The notes below the pieces were generated by a model, which worked only from the letters and a program-made list of their open reading frames with translations, did no database searches and was not told the origin of the DNA. The translations under genes and the position numbers were made by a program. 64,000 bases of DNA from Phascolarctos cinereus (lineage: Eukaryota; Chordata; Mammalia; Diprotodontia; Phascolarctidae), in contig NW_018344185.1 in NCBI RefSeq assembly GCF_002099425.1, forward strand, positions 2,371,001-2,435,000. The letters run 5' to 3'. Below, in pieces: positions 22,306 to 34,104 of the stretch (its first letter is position 1; each line of letters begins with the position of its first letter).

Positions 22306-22504
22306 TTTACAGGAATTCCGGAGTATTCTAGTAAGTTAACAACAGGGATGTGGGGAGGAGAGAGGACAATTGCAAGTCACACATTTAAATTTAATCTGTG
22401 TTATTAACGCTTTCTTAAGCCTAGATGATAACAAAACAATAAATCGATCCCTGATTAGCAGCTTATGTGAATGCTAGCATAGAAATTTTAAGATCAGCCA
22501 GCCA

Positions 22505-22622
22505 TGGGGTAGCTCCACTACACTCCTGCCTGAGCCTCAACTTTCTCATCTGTAAACTGGGAAATTTAGACTAAATGATCTTTAAAATATCTTCCAGCTC
22601 TAAATGTGGTGTCCTATGTACA
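22505..22622 (+). mobile_element. MIR3/THER-type SINE 3' half
   Basis: 'cctcaactttctcatctgtaaactgg', 'ctaaatgatctttaaaatatcttccagctctaaat' is a CORE-SINE with the CR1/L3-like tail in sense orientation. Confidence 0.7.
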
Positions 22623-23239
22623 AGTCAGAGAAAGGGACTGAATACAAGGTAAGGAATAAAGGATCACAGGCCTTTGCCTAAAAATTAAGCAGTCATTAAA
22701 AGAAGCAGGAACCCAATGGATATCACTGCTTTTATTAACTATTTTCTTCTATTTTACTAAGAAGATTAAGCCTATCTGTTGTGAACATATCTCAAAACCT
22801 TTCCGATTTTTATCCCATCCTTTCCTCTAGCCCTCCAGTCTCAGAGACAGAAACAAATTTCTTCCTTATCAAAGAGAGAAGATGCTAGAGCATAAAGAGG
22901 AAAAATGTCCCTAAAGAATGTTTCATGTCTCATCAGTAAGAGGATAGAAGAGAAGGAGAGAAATTGAATTTCTACACAAGACTTTCTTTCAGAAAACAGC
23001 CAAAAGCAGTTAGTACTTACATTAGGGCAGGAACTAGATAATTTCCTATCCAAATAGTGGAAATTATGAAGCAAAGAAAACCTGACAAAAAAAAGTCAAG
23101 AAGGTTTCCTAATAATAACTCACTCAGGAGTCCATAAATAGAGATTCTAGCCAAGGGACCATGTATATCGAACAGGCAATAACTGTGACAGTTAGCCATA
23201 AGAGTGAGTTTTAAGAAGGAAGGAAATGAGCATTTACTA
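22623..23239. other. Unassigned sequence
   Basis: No recognised gene or repeat; open frames near 22,841-23,199 are without known motifs. Confidence 0.4.
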
Positions 23240-23425
23240 AAGATCTAGGCAAGTAACTTCACCTCCGTTTGCCTATTTCCTCACCTATAAAATGAGGATG
23301 ATAATAGCACCTACCTCCCAGGGATGTTGTGAGTATCAAATGAGATAATAATTGCAAAGCACTTAGCACAGTACTTGGCACATAATAAACACTATATAAA
23401 TGTTAAGTATTATTGTCATCTAATA
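23240..23425 (+). mobile_element. MIR
   Basis: 'ctaggcaagtaacttcacctcc', 'aaaatgaggatgataatagcacctacc', 'caaatgagataataattgcaaagcacttagcacag', 'cataataaacact'. Confidence 0.8.
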
Positions 23426-23444
23426 TGTGCCAGCACTATTTCCA

Positions 23445-23510
23445 CTTTTATTTGTATCCCCAGCACTTAGCAGAGTGCCAGACAAACAGTAGATGTTTTA
23501 TAAATGTTTG
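23445..23510 (+). mobile_element. L2/MIR-type 3' tail
   Basis: 'gtatccccagcacttagcagagtgcc' followed by 'agtagatgttttataaatg' is the shared 3' terminal part of L2. Confidence 0.55.
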
Positions 23511-24049
23511 GTGGTCACTTGATGAAGGCTTTGAATTTATTATTTAACTGCTATGAACCTCAGTTTTCTTTAAAGTCCCTTCTAAGTGACCTCTAAAGTT
23601 TCTCCAGTGTGAAACTTATATGGTCCTGAAAGTAAATGACATTGAAGAATCCTTCCAGTTTCACCCAGAGCACTCAAACTTTCAGTAGTAGCAACTTCAT
23701 AAATTGAAAGATAAAAAATTTCCATCAGAGTCAAGGGAATCAGTAACTGGTAATAGAAAAAAAAAACTTCACAAAGTAATACTAGGATCTCGCTGTTGAC
23801 AGAGATTATACTTGCTGTATAATTTGAGAGCCATCTACCCAACTTAGTGGTCATTTGCTCACAGGAGCATCTTACTTCTAGGAGACACATCATGGTTTCT
23901 AAGGTTGGACTGATGAAAAATAGCTTACATTTATGTCCTTTGCTATGCTTTTCACAGTTTTCAAAGTGTATCCACGTACAATATTTCTTTTTGTCCTTAC
24001 AACAACACTGTAAAGACATATAGAACAGATATTGCTTCTTTTGATAGAT
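23511..24049. other. Unassigned sequence
   Basis: The 145-codon minus-strand frame at 23,582-24,019 shows no recognisable domain and no codon or motif support; I treat it as chance. Confidence 0.4.
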
Positions 24050-24245
24050 GAGAGATAGCGTGGCATAGTGGATAGAAAGTTGGCCTTAGAGTCAGGAAGA
24101 CCTGGGTTCAGCTATTTCTAATACATACTACCTGTGGGACCCTGAACCAGTCACTTAACCACCCAGTGTTCTGGATAAATCTCTAAATCTAAAAGTTGCA
24201 GAGAAGGAACTTTCTACCTTGGTAGAAGTAGTTTCCCCAACTGGA
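24050..24245 (+). mobile_element. Old tRNA-derived SINE (same family as 12,420-12,640)
   Basis: 'ggcatagtggatagaaag', 'gtcaggaagacctgggttcag', 'gggaccctgaaccagtcact', then the family-specific 'aaagttgcagagaaggaac' and 'ttggtagaagtagtttcccc'. Confidence 0.7.
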
Positions 24246-24251
24246 AGTCCA

Positions 24252-24375
24252 ATTCAATAAACATATATTAAATAACTACTATGTGCCAGGCACTATACAA
24301 ATAAGAAAAAGAAACAAGAGTACCTGCCCTCAAAGAGCTTATAATCAAATGAAAGATGATAATACACAAAAGGAA
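24252..24375 (-). mobile_element. L2 3' end
   Basis: 'caataaacatatattaaataactactatgtgccagg', 'cctgccctcaaagagcttataatc' is the antisense of the L2 3' end. Confidence 0.65.
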
Positions 24376-24544
24376 GCCAGAAAGAATGGCAGGGGGAGTT
24401 AAAACCAAATAGAGCTGCTGATGCAAAATGAAGAGATATATGGAAGGTATGTTAAATTATTGTGAGTCCCTGGGCTAGTCTCTTCTCTGAGATTATATTA
24501 TCTGACAAATAGACATAATTACATCTTGTTTAAGGTAAAAAGTA

Positions 24545-24660
24545 TAAGAAACAGCATAGTATAGTGGACAGAGAACTGACCTTGCAATAAAAAAAAAAAG
24601 ATTTGAGTTCCCATCCTGCCTCAGACACATTCTGTCCCTGTGACCTTGGGCCAGGTATTT
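24545..24660 (+). mobile_element. MIR fragment
   Basis: 'acagcatagtatagtggac', 'gagttcccatcctgcctcag', 'ctgtgaccttgggccaggta', with an internal A run at 24,588-24,599. Confidence 0.7.
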
Positions 24661-25289
24661 AACTTCTCCATAGTCAGGAAACTTTTAAAAACTCCTGTTA
24701 CAGAAGAGACAATCAATGTTTTATTAGAATGGGTTTTCTCACCGGGACTTCCTTATGCCAAGGAAATCATAGATACAGTCCAAAAGGGGGAAAAAAAGAA
24801 GAGTGTTGGTGTAGAACAGAAAAGAAAACACACTACAAAATGCAAGATACTAACATTACTATAAGGGGTGTTGTACTGGTTAAGTAATTAGTGATTGGCT
24901 CTCTGAAAACATATGACACGCTTTTAAGTTTAATTTTCATTATTAGTATAGTCTCCATCTCTTTCTTAAGTCTAGACAATCAACAAAATAATAAGTCAAG
25001 CCCTGATTTTTAGCATTTACTGATTTATAAGGCAAAAATGCTCACACTGACAATTTAACAATCGCCTCTCATGAGCTGATTATGGGCTGGATCTTGCTCC
25101 CTCCTGAATAAGTAATTTATTTCTATTCATTGAAATAGAGTATGTAGGCCTCAATGATCACACCCCTAAAGGTCCTTACCCCAGTGGTGTTAAACTCAAA
25201 TAGAAATGAGGCCACTTATTCATAGATAAGGATCCCTATGGGCTTCATAGTGACTTAGCTTCAAAAAATTAATATTATCTATGTTTTAT
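24661..25289. other. Unassigned sequence
   Basis: The 74-codon frame 24,640-24,864 starts in a MIR and has no known domain. No other feature seen. Confidence 0.4.
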
Positions 25290-25441
25290 TATATTTTGGG
25301 GGGGCAAGGCAATTGGAGTTAAAGTGACCTGCCCAGGGTCACACAGCTAGGGAGTGGGATTTTATGTGAAAGACCATATTTGAATTCAGGTCCTCCTGAC
25401 TCCAGGGCCCATGATCTCTCCACTGTGCCACCTAATTGCCC
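25290..25441 (-). mobile_element. Marsupial tRNA-derived SINE (WSINE-like)
   Basis: Antisense order: 'gggggggcaaggcaattgg', 'cctgcccagggtcacacagctag', 'tgaattcaggtcctcctgac', 'cactgtgccacctaattgcccc'. T-rich words on both sides may be the TSD. Confidence 0.85.
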
Positions 25442-25609
25442 CTTATTTTTATTTATCTTGTTAAACATTTCCCAAAAACATTTTCATCTGGTTTGACCAC
25501 CCTCCTCCCTCCCTCAGTGTTTGAAACTTACACCTTACCCTTTCATCTGCACTTTGGGAATGTTTTATTTACCTCCTTTTGTGTTTATAACCCTTTCAAT
25601 GAGCAGCCA

Positions 25610-25735
25610 TGCAGTATGGTGGAGCCAAGATTTCTGGATTCTTCAGTACTGCTTTTGCCATTAAACAGCCATATAAATTTGGCCAAGTCAATGCTCCTCT
25701 CTGGGCTTCAGCTACCTCACATGTAAAATAAGGGA
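25610..25735 (+). mobile_element. MIR, 5' part (split by SINE)
   Basis: 'agtatggtggagccaagatttctgg', 'ttggccaagtcaatgctcc', 'gcttcagctacctcacatgtaaaata'. It continues after the SINE at 25,985-26,050 ('ctctgagttttaatactctatgattctaaatg'). Confidence 0.6.
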
Positions 25736-25984
25736 CTGTGGTTGTTTGGTCATTTTCAGTCATGTCTGATTCTTCATATCCCATTTGAGTTATCTTGACA
25801 AAGATACTGGAGTGGCTTGCCATTTTCTTCTCCAGCTCATTTTACAGATGAGGAAACTTGGGCAAACAGGGTTAAGTGACGTGTCCAGGGTCACAGAGCT
25901 AGTAAGTGTCTGAGGCCAGGTTTGAACCCATGTCTTCCTAACTTCAAGCCCCATACTCTTGCCACTGAGCCATTTAACTGTCCC
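25736..25984 (-). mobile_element. tRNA-headed SINE with RTE-type tail, with TSD
   Basis: Antisense: 'ggtcattttcagtcatgtctg', 'gagttatcttgacaaagatactgg', 'cttctccagctcattttac', 'gcaaacagggttaagtgac', 'ccatttaactgtccc'. Flanked by 'aaaataaggga' (25,725-25,735) and 'aaaatgaggga' (25,985-25,995). Interrupts a MIR. Confidence 0.9.
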
Positions 25985-26050
25985 AAAATGAGGGATTAGG
26001 CTGGATGTTCTCACTAACCCCTCTGAGTTTTAATACTCTATGATTCTAAA

Positions 26051-26771
26051 TGTTTGCAGATTCTAGATGGCTACCTATTATTACCTATTGATCATGCTCA
26101 TAAAACCAATCTTAAAAATGTTCTCAAACATCAGGGACATGGCTTGTCACTTAATTAAGTGTCTCCCATATTCAAATAAACTTTTAATGCTTATTTTTCC
26201 ACCAGAATAAGGATAAGGCAGTGTAAGAAGGCATGCTAAAGACTTGAAATCTCTGGCAGTGGGCATTAGAAACAGTGTGCCAATGGAACTATTAACCATG
26301 TCAGGTTCTTCTCAGTTCATCCAAGCCTTCTGTACTGACAAGCAAGATCATAAATGAGAGAGATGGCATTTCCACCAGAGTCAAGGGACTTAGTTACTTT
26401 AATAAAAATTTTAAAAGCAAGCTGCTAGAATCTTGCTGTCAGTGGGGATTTCAGCTGGTAAGTCATTTGGAGGACTTCTGCTGAGTGTTCTATTCAAGCT
26501 TGACATTTCCAAGAGTCCAGGAAGTGCTCTGATTTGCCCAGAAGGAGGCCAGCTTATGTAAGACCTGTCATGATTTCTAAGAGGCATCAGTGGAGTAGTC
26601 CAAATTCTAAGAAAATGACATTAAGACAGATTTTTCACATTTCTGAGTAAAAATACCTCAAAACAAATTTCTTTCCCAGTGTCTGCTAAATAGTTGACTT
26701 ATGCTTGCTTCTGGTCCCCGCAAAGTTCTGGCAGTGATGAGCTGTTAAGAATTTCTAAGTCTGCTTCAAAG
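26051..26771. other. Unassigned sequence
   Basis: No recognised gene or repeat. Confidence 0.4.
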
Positions 26772-27018
26772 AGAGGCACCTAGGTGGCACAGTAGATAGA
26801 ATGCTAGGTGAGGAAGACCTGAGTTCAAATGTAACTCAGACATTTACTATCTCTGTTAACCTGGGCAAGTCATCTGTCTGCCTCAGTTTCCTCAACTGTA
26901 AAGTGGGGATAATAATAGCACCTACCTTCCAGGGTTGTTATGAGGACCAAATTAGACAATATCGGTAAAGCCTTTAGCATAGTGACTGGCATGTAATGGG
27001 TGTTTAATAAATGCTTGC
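26772..27018 (+). mobile_element. Nearly complete MIR-type SINE with marsupial head
   Basis: 'aggcacctaggtggcacag', 'gaggaagacctgagttcaaatg', 'cctcagtttcctcaactgtaaag', 'aataatagcacctaccttcc', 'gtgactggcatgtaatggg'. Confidence 0.85.
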
Positions 27019-27374
27019 TCTTTTCCTTCCCTTCAAAGACAACCTTGGAAGAAGAAAAATCACTAATCTCTCTCCATCCTAGGCCTTTTCCACCCCTGTT
27101 AAACATCTGGGATTTGTGCTTCCCCATCAAACTATGGGGATACTGAGCTTTGGTTTTTGGACAGTCATTTGGTGCCCTAAAGGAAAACAAGCATTTACAT
27201 GAATAATCTTAACTACAATAAAGTTAGATCCAAGGTATGGGCATGTTGAGTGGAGGGATGCCTGACTTCACAGTGTTTTGAGATTTTAAAAATATACTCC
27301 ATAAATAAAATTTTTTCCCTAACCAGCCTGCCTTACTAGAGATAATTAATAATACTAATAATTTTTTAATTAAA
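27019..27374. other. Unassigned sequence
   Basis: No recognised gene or repeat. Confidence 0.4.
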
Positions 27375-27635
27375 AACTAACATTTAAGTATTACTTACTA
27401 AGTGCCAGACACAGTGCTAAGAGCTTTACATTAGAGATAGAGTTAGTAGGTTCCTTAAAGGTTATCAAAATCCAAACACTTAATTTTATCAATGAGAAAA
27501 CTGATGAACAGAGAGACCAAGTGACTTGGCCAAGATCACATAACTTGTAAGTGTTTATGGAAGAATTTTAACAAGGGGTCTACTCTGACTTCTGGCCTAT
27601 TATAGTGCTCTATCCACTATTCCATGATGTCTTTC
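27375..27635 (-). mobile_element. MIR, nearly full length
   Basis: Antisense: 'ttacttactaagtgccagacacagtgctaagagc', 'caatgagaaaactgatgaac', 'caagtgacttggccaagatcac', 'tagtgctctatccactattcc'. Confidence 0.8.
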
Positions 27636-28239
27636 ATATTCCTGGGAGTTCCTGAATTATATTTAAATTACCACATTAAAATGTAAATCCCCTAAGGGGC
27701 TGTATGAGAAGATGTCAGTCATTACGCCATCACTCAAAATAATTCAGCCTTTATTAAGTTCCCTGCTAACTGAAAGTTTTAAAAGATCTGACTGTGAATT
27801 ATTTAAACAAGTTATTGCAAATAAAATATGGTAAATGGACAACAAAATGACATTGACACCAACTGTAATAATTTCATACAGAAGTTAATCCAATGTAAAT
27901 TAATTGTCACAACAAAGAGACCCAAAGAGCCTAGTAAGCACCTTATTTAGGAAAAAATAAAAAATAAAAAGCTTACAAGCCAGAGAGAGATGGCTGCCAA
28001 AGGCAACAGTGAGTTAGAATACAAACTTCTCTGCAAAATTTTATGAAGAATGATGGTGGATGACTATGATAAGTATCATCTCATAAAACAGAGAGAAGCA
28101 TTAGAAGTTAAAACCAGTTTAAAGGATTCTTGGTAAGATAGTTCTACATCATGCTACATGTACTCTGCCCAGGGATCCCAGGCTCTGATGTCTGAGTTTC
28201 CACCCAATCTTGCCAAGAACCAGGCCTTCCTATCACTTT
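27636..28239. other. Unassigned sequence
   Basis: AT-rich unique-looking sequence at 27,770-27,930 with several 'taatta/aattaattg' words; no recognised gene. Confidence 0.4.
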
Positions 28240-28392
28240 TTGGCCATGTTGCATTTCAAGTATCCCTTCCTTCTTTATTCAGCTTCTTTGTGTGTGTTGT
28301 CTTTTACTACTAGAATGCAAGTTTTTTGAGGGCAGGGATTATTTTATTTGTATTTGTATCCTCAATACTTGGTTCAGTTGATGTGTGCATTA
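28240..28392 (+). mobile_element. L2 3' end
   Basis: 'ctactagaatgcaagttttttgagggcagggatt', 'tgtatcctcaatacttgg' is the L2 3' terminal region. Confidence 0.6.
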
Positions 28393-28567
28393 GTTAGCTG
28401 AACTACTTTTTATTTCTCTCTTAATCTTTGCTTAAGGTAAGGGATGGCTCATTGAATGGAAAAGGAATGTATTTTGGACAACAAGGTAATTTAAAAACAA
28501 AGGATATCAATATCCCTAATTTTAAGTGATAAGAAAGCAATAGAGAAGAGGACTCCCTGAAAAAGAT

Positions 28568-28582
28568 CTCTCTCTGTCTCTG

Positions 28583-28655
<73 letters not shown>

Positions 28656-28657
28656 CT
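28568..28657 (+). repeat. (TC)n / (TCTG)n microsatellite
   Basis: About 90 bases of ctctgtctc and ctctctc repeats. Confidence 0.95.
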
Positions 28658-28829
28658 CCATCCCTCTCACTCTTAGGGTAGCTAGAATATAATACACTCT
28701 TATTAAATGTTTTATTTATGTCTCTTTCTATCTAAATAGATAAATAGACAATATAGACAAATCTGGCTTGTGATAGATGATAGCTAAAGAAAGAGAAAGA
28801 AATGTAGCTATATTGATACATCAATTCTT

Positions 28830-29088
28830 TGTTGTTGTTTAATCATTTCAATCACATCCAATTCTTTGTGATCCAATTTGGGGTTTTCTTGGCAAAGATA
28901 CTAGGATGGTTTGCAATTTCCTTCTCCAGTTCATTTTACAGATGAGGAAACTGAGGCAAACAGGGTTAAGTGACTTGCCCAGACTCACACAGCTAGTAAG
29001 TGTCTAAGGACAGATTTGAACCCGGGAAAATGAGTCTTGCTGACTCTAGGCCCAGCACACTATCCACTGAGCCACCTATCGGTCCCAT
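28830..29088 (-). mobile_element. tRNA-headed SINE with RTE-type tail, with probable TSD
   Basis: Antisense: 'gttgttgtttaatcatttcaatc', 'tggggttttcttggcaaagatac', 'cttctccagttcattttacagatg', 'gttaagtgacttgccc', 'actgagccacctatcgg'. Possible TSD 'atcaattctt' (28,820-28,829) and 'atcagttctt' (29,089-29,098). Confidence 0.9.
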
Positions 29089-29098
29089 ATCAGTTCTT

Positions 29099-29829
29099 AC
29101 CAGGATTAAATTAAAATTTTGGAATATTTAGATTCAAAACAGTGGGTTTTTCTTTTCTTCTTTTCTCGCACTATTTCTACTACCTTGAGTTTGTCATTGA
29201 CTAATTTCATTTTTTTCTTCACTTAATAAAAATAGAAATAAAAATTTTGGAGACTGGACAACTATCTGCCCCTTATTCTCTTAGACTCTCCTCTTTGGAT
29301 CTGGCATACAGAAAATGCAAGCAATCAACAAAGCGCAGGAAGGGGCCTGAATCCATAGTAACTGAAAAGCTGCTTAGAAAATACACTATGGCTGCTTCTT
29401 GGTGGAATAATTCAATGGATCCACAAACAATCATAGCTGACACTACCAAAAGCATATATCTGTCACATAGGCTGCTGAAATTCTCATAGGGCTCTGATAC
29501 CTATGGCAATCTGGAAAACAATCTTCATTCAGCCTCTAGTGGGAAATATGAAGAATAGTAGTTCTTGTTACTGAGAAGGAGATGGGGATTTAAGGACAGT
29601 CTTCAACATATCTCTCTACCAGAATGATGTCTGTGCAGAATGAGTCACTTTCTGATTTCACCTTGTTTTTTCTACTACTGATGCTGCTTTCTACAGCACA
29701 GATAAACATTGCATGGACTACAGAAGAAAGAAGGAAGAAGTAGGAAACTGGAGATATAAATCCTGATTTTGGATACTATACCTTTAGTCAGTGTGGATCT
29801 GGGTTCACATTGTTTGGAAAAATATCAAG
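29099..29829. other. Unassigned sequence
   Basis: The overlapping frames at 29,247-29,489 have no recognised domain. No repeat recognised. Confidence 0.4.
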
Positions 29830-30530
29830 AGTTTTGTTCATTAATGATATTGGTCTGTAATACTCCTTTCTTGTTTTAACCTTCTTTGGATTAAGTTTTA
29901 TGACTATTTTTGTTTCATGAAAAGGAGTCTAGTACAGTGCTTTTTCTACCAGAGAAATTTTCTGAGAAAAATTTGAGTAGTACAGGTATTGATTTTTCCT
30001 TACCAATTTAATAGAAGTCTCTTGTAAATCCATCTGGATGAGGGGTCCCTCCACTTTCTTAGGTAGTTCCTTTTCATCTGGTTCTATTTCCTTTTTTGAG
30101 ATTGGATTAATTAGTATATCAAATTAGTGCTCCACTAATTTATGAAATTTACATTTTTGTTGACAATTCTCATTTCTTTTGTTCTTGGTTTTGGTGGTGT
30201 ATAATTGTGCACAGTAGATTCTGATAATTCTTTTTCTTCTGGTGTTATGGTAAAATTATTCATTTTTTATTTTGCTAGTTTGATTTTATATCCTATTCTT
30301 TTGAAACATTATAGTTAACATTTCATCTTTCTGCTGGTCTTTTCAAAGAACCAACAGTTCTTTATACTTTTGCTTCTCAGTTATATACTCTTTTTGGTTT
30401 TCAAATTATCTATTTCTCCTTCAGTTTTCAAAATTTCCTTTTATGTACTTATTTTGGGTTTCTTTCTTAGGTTTTTAATGTTTCAAACTGTATGTTAAAT
30501 TCATTAGTTCTTTCTCTTTTATTTTTATAA
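29830..30530 (-). mobile_element. L1 ORF2 fragment (linker to RT start)
   Basis: Minus strand encodes remnants of the endonuclease-RT linker ('WFFE' near 30,335-30,360; full L1 has 'SWFFERINKI') and of the RT entry block ('PDGFTRDF' near 30,015-30,040; family 'SPGPDGFTxEF'). No 3' end follows, so this piece is truncated at both sides. Confidence 0.7.
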
Positions 30531-30534
30531 AATT

Positions 30535-32095
30535 TATTTGTTTCAAATTCTCTTCCTTTCCCCACCCGTTATGAAGGTAAGAAATAAAATATTCATTATG
30601 CATATGAAGTCATGCAGAACATTTTTCACATTAGGCATGTTCCAAAAAGGAAAGAAAGAGAAAAAAAGCATGCTTCAGTCTGCGCTCTAAGCCCATCAGT
30701 CCTCTATCTGGAAGTGGAGCATTTTTTATCCTGAGTCTTTTAGAACTGTAGCAGGTCACAGTGTTGATCCGAGTTACTAAGTGTTTCATAGCTGATTATC
30801 TTTGTAACATTGCTGTTACTGTGTGAATTGTTGTTTTGGTTATTCTCACTTCACTTTGCATCTGTTCATATAAGTATTCCCAGGTTTTTCTGAAATAACA
30901 CCCTTTGTTATTTCTTACAGTACAATAGTATTCCATCACAATCTTATACCACAACTTGTTCAGCCATTCCCCAATTGATGAGCATCTTCCTCAATTTCTA
31001 ACTCTTTGCCACCACAAAAAGAGCTGCTATAAATATTTTTGTGCATATGGGTCCTTTTCCTTTTCCTTTGATCTCTTTGGGATACAAATTTAGTAGCAGT
31101 ATTGCTGTGTCAAAGGGAATGTGCACTTTTATAGTCTTTTCAGCATAGCTCCAAATTAATTTCTAGAATGATGAACCAATTCATAACTCCACCAACAGTG
31201 TATTAGTGTCCTATTTTTCCTACATCCTCTCCAACATTTGTCATTTTCTTTTTTTTGTCATGTTAGCCAATGAGATAGGTATAAGATAGTCCCTTGAGGT
31301 TGTTTTCATTTGCATTTATCTGATTATTAATGATTTGGAGTATTTTTATATGAATATTGATAACCTTGATTTCTTCTTCTGAAAACTGCTTGTTCATATC
31401 TTTTGACCATTTATCAATTGGGGAATGGCTCTTAATTTTATAAATTTGGCTCAGTTCCCCCACATGTTTGATCTTTATCAGAGAAACTTGTTGCAAACTT
31501 TGCCCCCAAATTTCTTGTTTTTTTCTAATTTTGGCTGCATTTGTTTTCTTTATGGGAAAAACTTTTAGATTTAAATGTTTTGCCTCCCATGATACCTTCT
31601 ATCTATTGTTTGGTCATAAACTCTTCCCTCATCCATATAACTGACATAATTTTTCCATATTCCACAAATTTGATAATGATAGATATCAGCCTTTATTTCT
31701 AAGTCATGTACCAATTTTGACCTTGGTTTGGTATATGATGTGACAGGTTAGTCAATGCCTAGTTTTTCATAGACTGTTTTCCAGTTTTCCTAGCAATTTT
31801 GTCAAATAGTGAGTTCTTGCCCCAAAATCTTGAATGTTTGGATTTATCAAACACTAGATTGTTGTAGTCATATACTTCAGTACATCATTTACCTTATCTA
31901 TTCCAACTGATGAGTCAATTTATTCCACTGATTTCTTAGCCAGTAATAGAATTTTTTTATGCTTACTACTGTATTATACAGTTTCATATCTCATACTGTT
32001 AGGCCACCTTCCTTCACTTTTTTTTTCATTTATTACCTTGACTTTTTGTTCTCCCAAATGAATTTTGTTTTTTTTTTTGTAACTCTATAAAATAA
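30535..32095 (-). mobile_element. L1 3' half (ORF2 C-terminal part and 3'UTR)
   Basis: Minus strand reads ORF2 C-terminal sequence from about 32,095 down to 30,700, including the open frame 31,496-31,263 ('GELSQIYKIKSHSPIDKWSK', full L1 'NELKQIYKKKTNNPIKKWAKDM'), then 3'UTR words 'catatgaagtcatgcagaac' and 'ttatgaaggtaag' in antisense, ending near 30,535. Decayed. Confidence 0.85.
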
Positions 32096-33509
32096 TTCTT
32101 AAAAGCATGCATTTGGAGGTGAAGAATGTGGATAAGAACAATGTCTCATGGCAGAAATTATTCTGTATCCTGAATTCTGCCATCTAATTGTACTCCCTGT
32201 TCATCCTCCAATTAGCCTCCTCTCATTGGAAGTTCTGATTTCTCTTCCCCTCAGTGAGGATATATACCTGAAAAAACAACATTGCTCTTTTAGAGGAAGT
32301 TATTTACCTGTGAAGAATATCTCCAGCTAACATTGTGAGAAGAATACTTCTTCCTTGATGGGAACACTACTCAGTGGGACTCTTTTGTCCTCTCCCACCT
32401 TGATTTAAGGTCTTCCCCTATTATTCTCCCAGTTTCAATCTCTCTTTCTACCATATCTTCTTTAGCCTTTCTAGCTGAGAGACTACAGGAATTATTTTCC
32501 CTCCATGATATAACCAGGAATTTAATAAGAGGATATCACACATTTCCCCTGTCCTCCACCTCTCCTCTCCCTCTTTATGTACCCCTCTCATTCTGCAATT
32601 TTGTCCCATGAGATATTTTGATTTACCTGAAATAGGGACTGGAGTTTTTTAGTTCATGGTGCTTCAGTTCTACTCCTTCACTTTCACTTAAATTCCTTTA
32701 AATTCTGCTTTCAGCTTTATCCCCTTGTGTACTTTTAACTCTTCAAATAATTCTTCTATTGTTGTTTTTAACCTAATAGGCCAGTCATTCTGCTATTTTC
32801 AAAAAATAATCTCTAAAGATGATTTAATTTATTTCATTCTTTATTCTTTCCTTGGTAGCTCTGACTCAGAACTTTGAAATACTAAACTTGGTCAAAGAGC
32901 TTTAATAGATTTTAAAACACAAGGATACCAAGAAGAAACAACCTAGCCATTTAGGCCAACTTCTGTATGCTTTGATCATAACCTTAAAATACCCTTTTTT
33001 ATTTGAACCAAAAGCTCCCATTCTCATTTCCAGGACTGGGCAATATTCTTTACCCTGAGACAAAGTGAGCTGCCTTTGAGCTAAAATACCTCATAACTAC
33101 AAAACTACCACTTAGTAATCTCCCCCAACCCTATGCCTGGGAGGTTCTGAGACTTGAATGATCATACTTGACTAGAAAATGCTAGTTTTGATTAGTGGTC
33201 TCTTCCTTTGCTCCTATAATTATGGATTTCTAGTAAATTTTGTAGTTCAACTAACTTACCTTTCTTGTATCTCTGTTGTTTCAGGTCCTTGCAAGTCAAA
33301 TATTCTTATGTGCCAGTGTATTTGGCCTTATATATCTCTTTTACTGAACATTCATCTTTGCTTCATTGATGATTAGTCTCAAGTTTGCAGGGTATGTCAT
33401 TTGAAATTGCATCTTGAGTGACTTTGCTTTCCAAGCTATATTATTTCTGAGGTGGAGGGTATTATTATGTACTGTCTAATATTATTTTCTAATTGTCTCA
33501 CATATTAAT
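32096..33509. other. 1.4 kb without a firm assignment
   Basis: AT-rich. Bases 33,360-33,460 faintly resemble antisense L1 ORF1 C-terminal sequence ('gcagggtatgtcatttgaaattg'), but the match is too weak to call. Open frames at 32,148 and 33,179 carry no known motif. Confidence 0.35.
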
Positions 33510-33660
33510 CTTAGCATCATAGCAGTGAATCTTAGAGGTCATTAAGTTAAGCTTCTTCAATTAATAGATGAGGAAACTGAATCCTAGAGATAGAAAGCAA
33601 TTCATCCAAGAAATTCTGATTCCATATCCAGTAATGTACCTCATGCTTCTCCCAACAAGA
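33510..33660 (-). mobile_element. MIR3/THER-type SINE
   Basis: 'agcatcatagcagtgaatcttagaggtcattaag', 'aatagatgaggaaactgaatcctagag'. Confidence 0.65.
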
Positions 33661-34104
33661 TTGTTAATTCACTTAAGGCAGAGGTGATATCTTATAGGTC
33701 TTTTGTATTCTGAGGAGTACCCTGGGTACAGAAGGAAGGAAGGAAGGAATAGAATGGAGTAAATTATTTGTCATGAAGAGGGTTTCCTACCTATTAAAGT
33801 GGTGGGAAAAAATGGAAGAGTGAACAATAGGCATTGCTTGAACCTTACTCTCATCAGCATTGGCTGAAAGATGGAAAAATATACACAATCAGTTGAATAT
33901 AGAAATCTGTTACTCAACAGGGATGCAGAAGGGGAAGAGATTAAGTAAAGGGTAAGTCAGTGAAAACTGGCAGAATGGAGGGTAGATCAGGGGAGGTGGT
34001 AGACAGAAGCAAAATATTGGTGAGGAGGAAAGGATGAGAAGAGAGAGAGAATGAACAGGAGGAATAATAGGATGAAGAGGAATAACAAGTAGTAATCATA
34101 ACTG

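Noticed and set aside
23582-24019. 145-codon minus-strand frame
   Set aside because: Cysteine-rich start suggested a finger protein, but the spacing fits no zinc-finger class and nothing around it looks like an exon.
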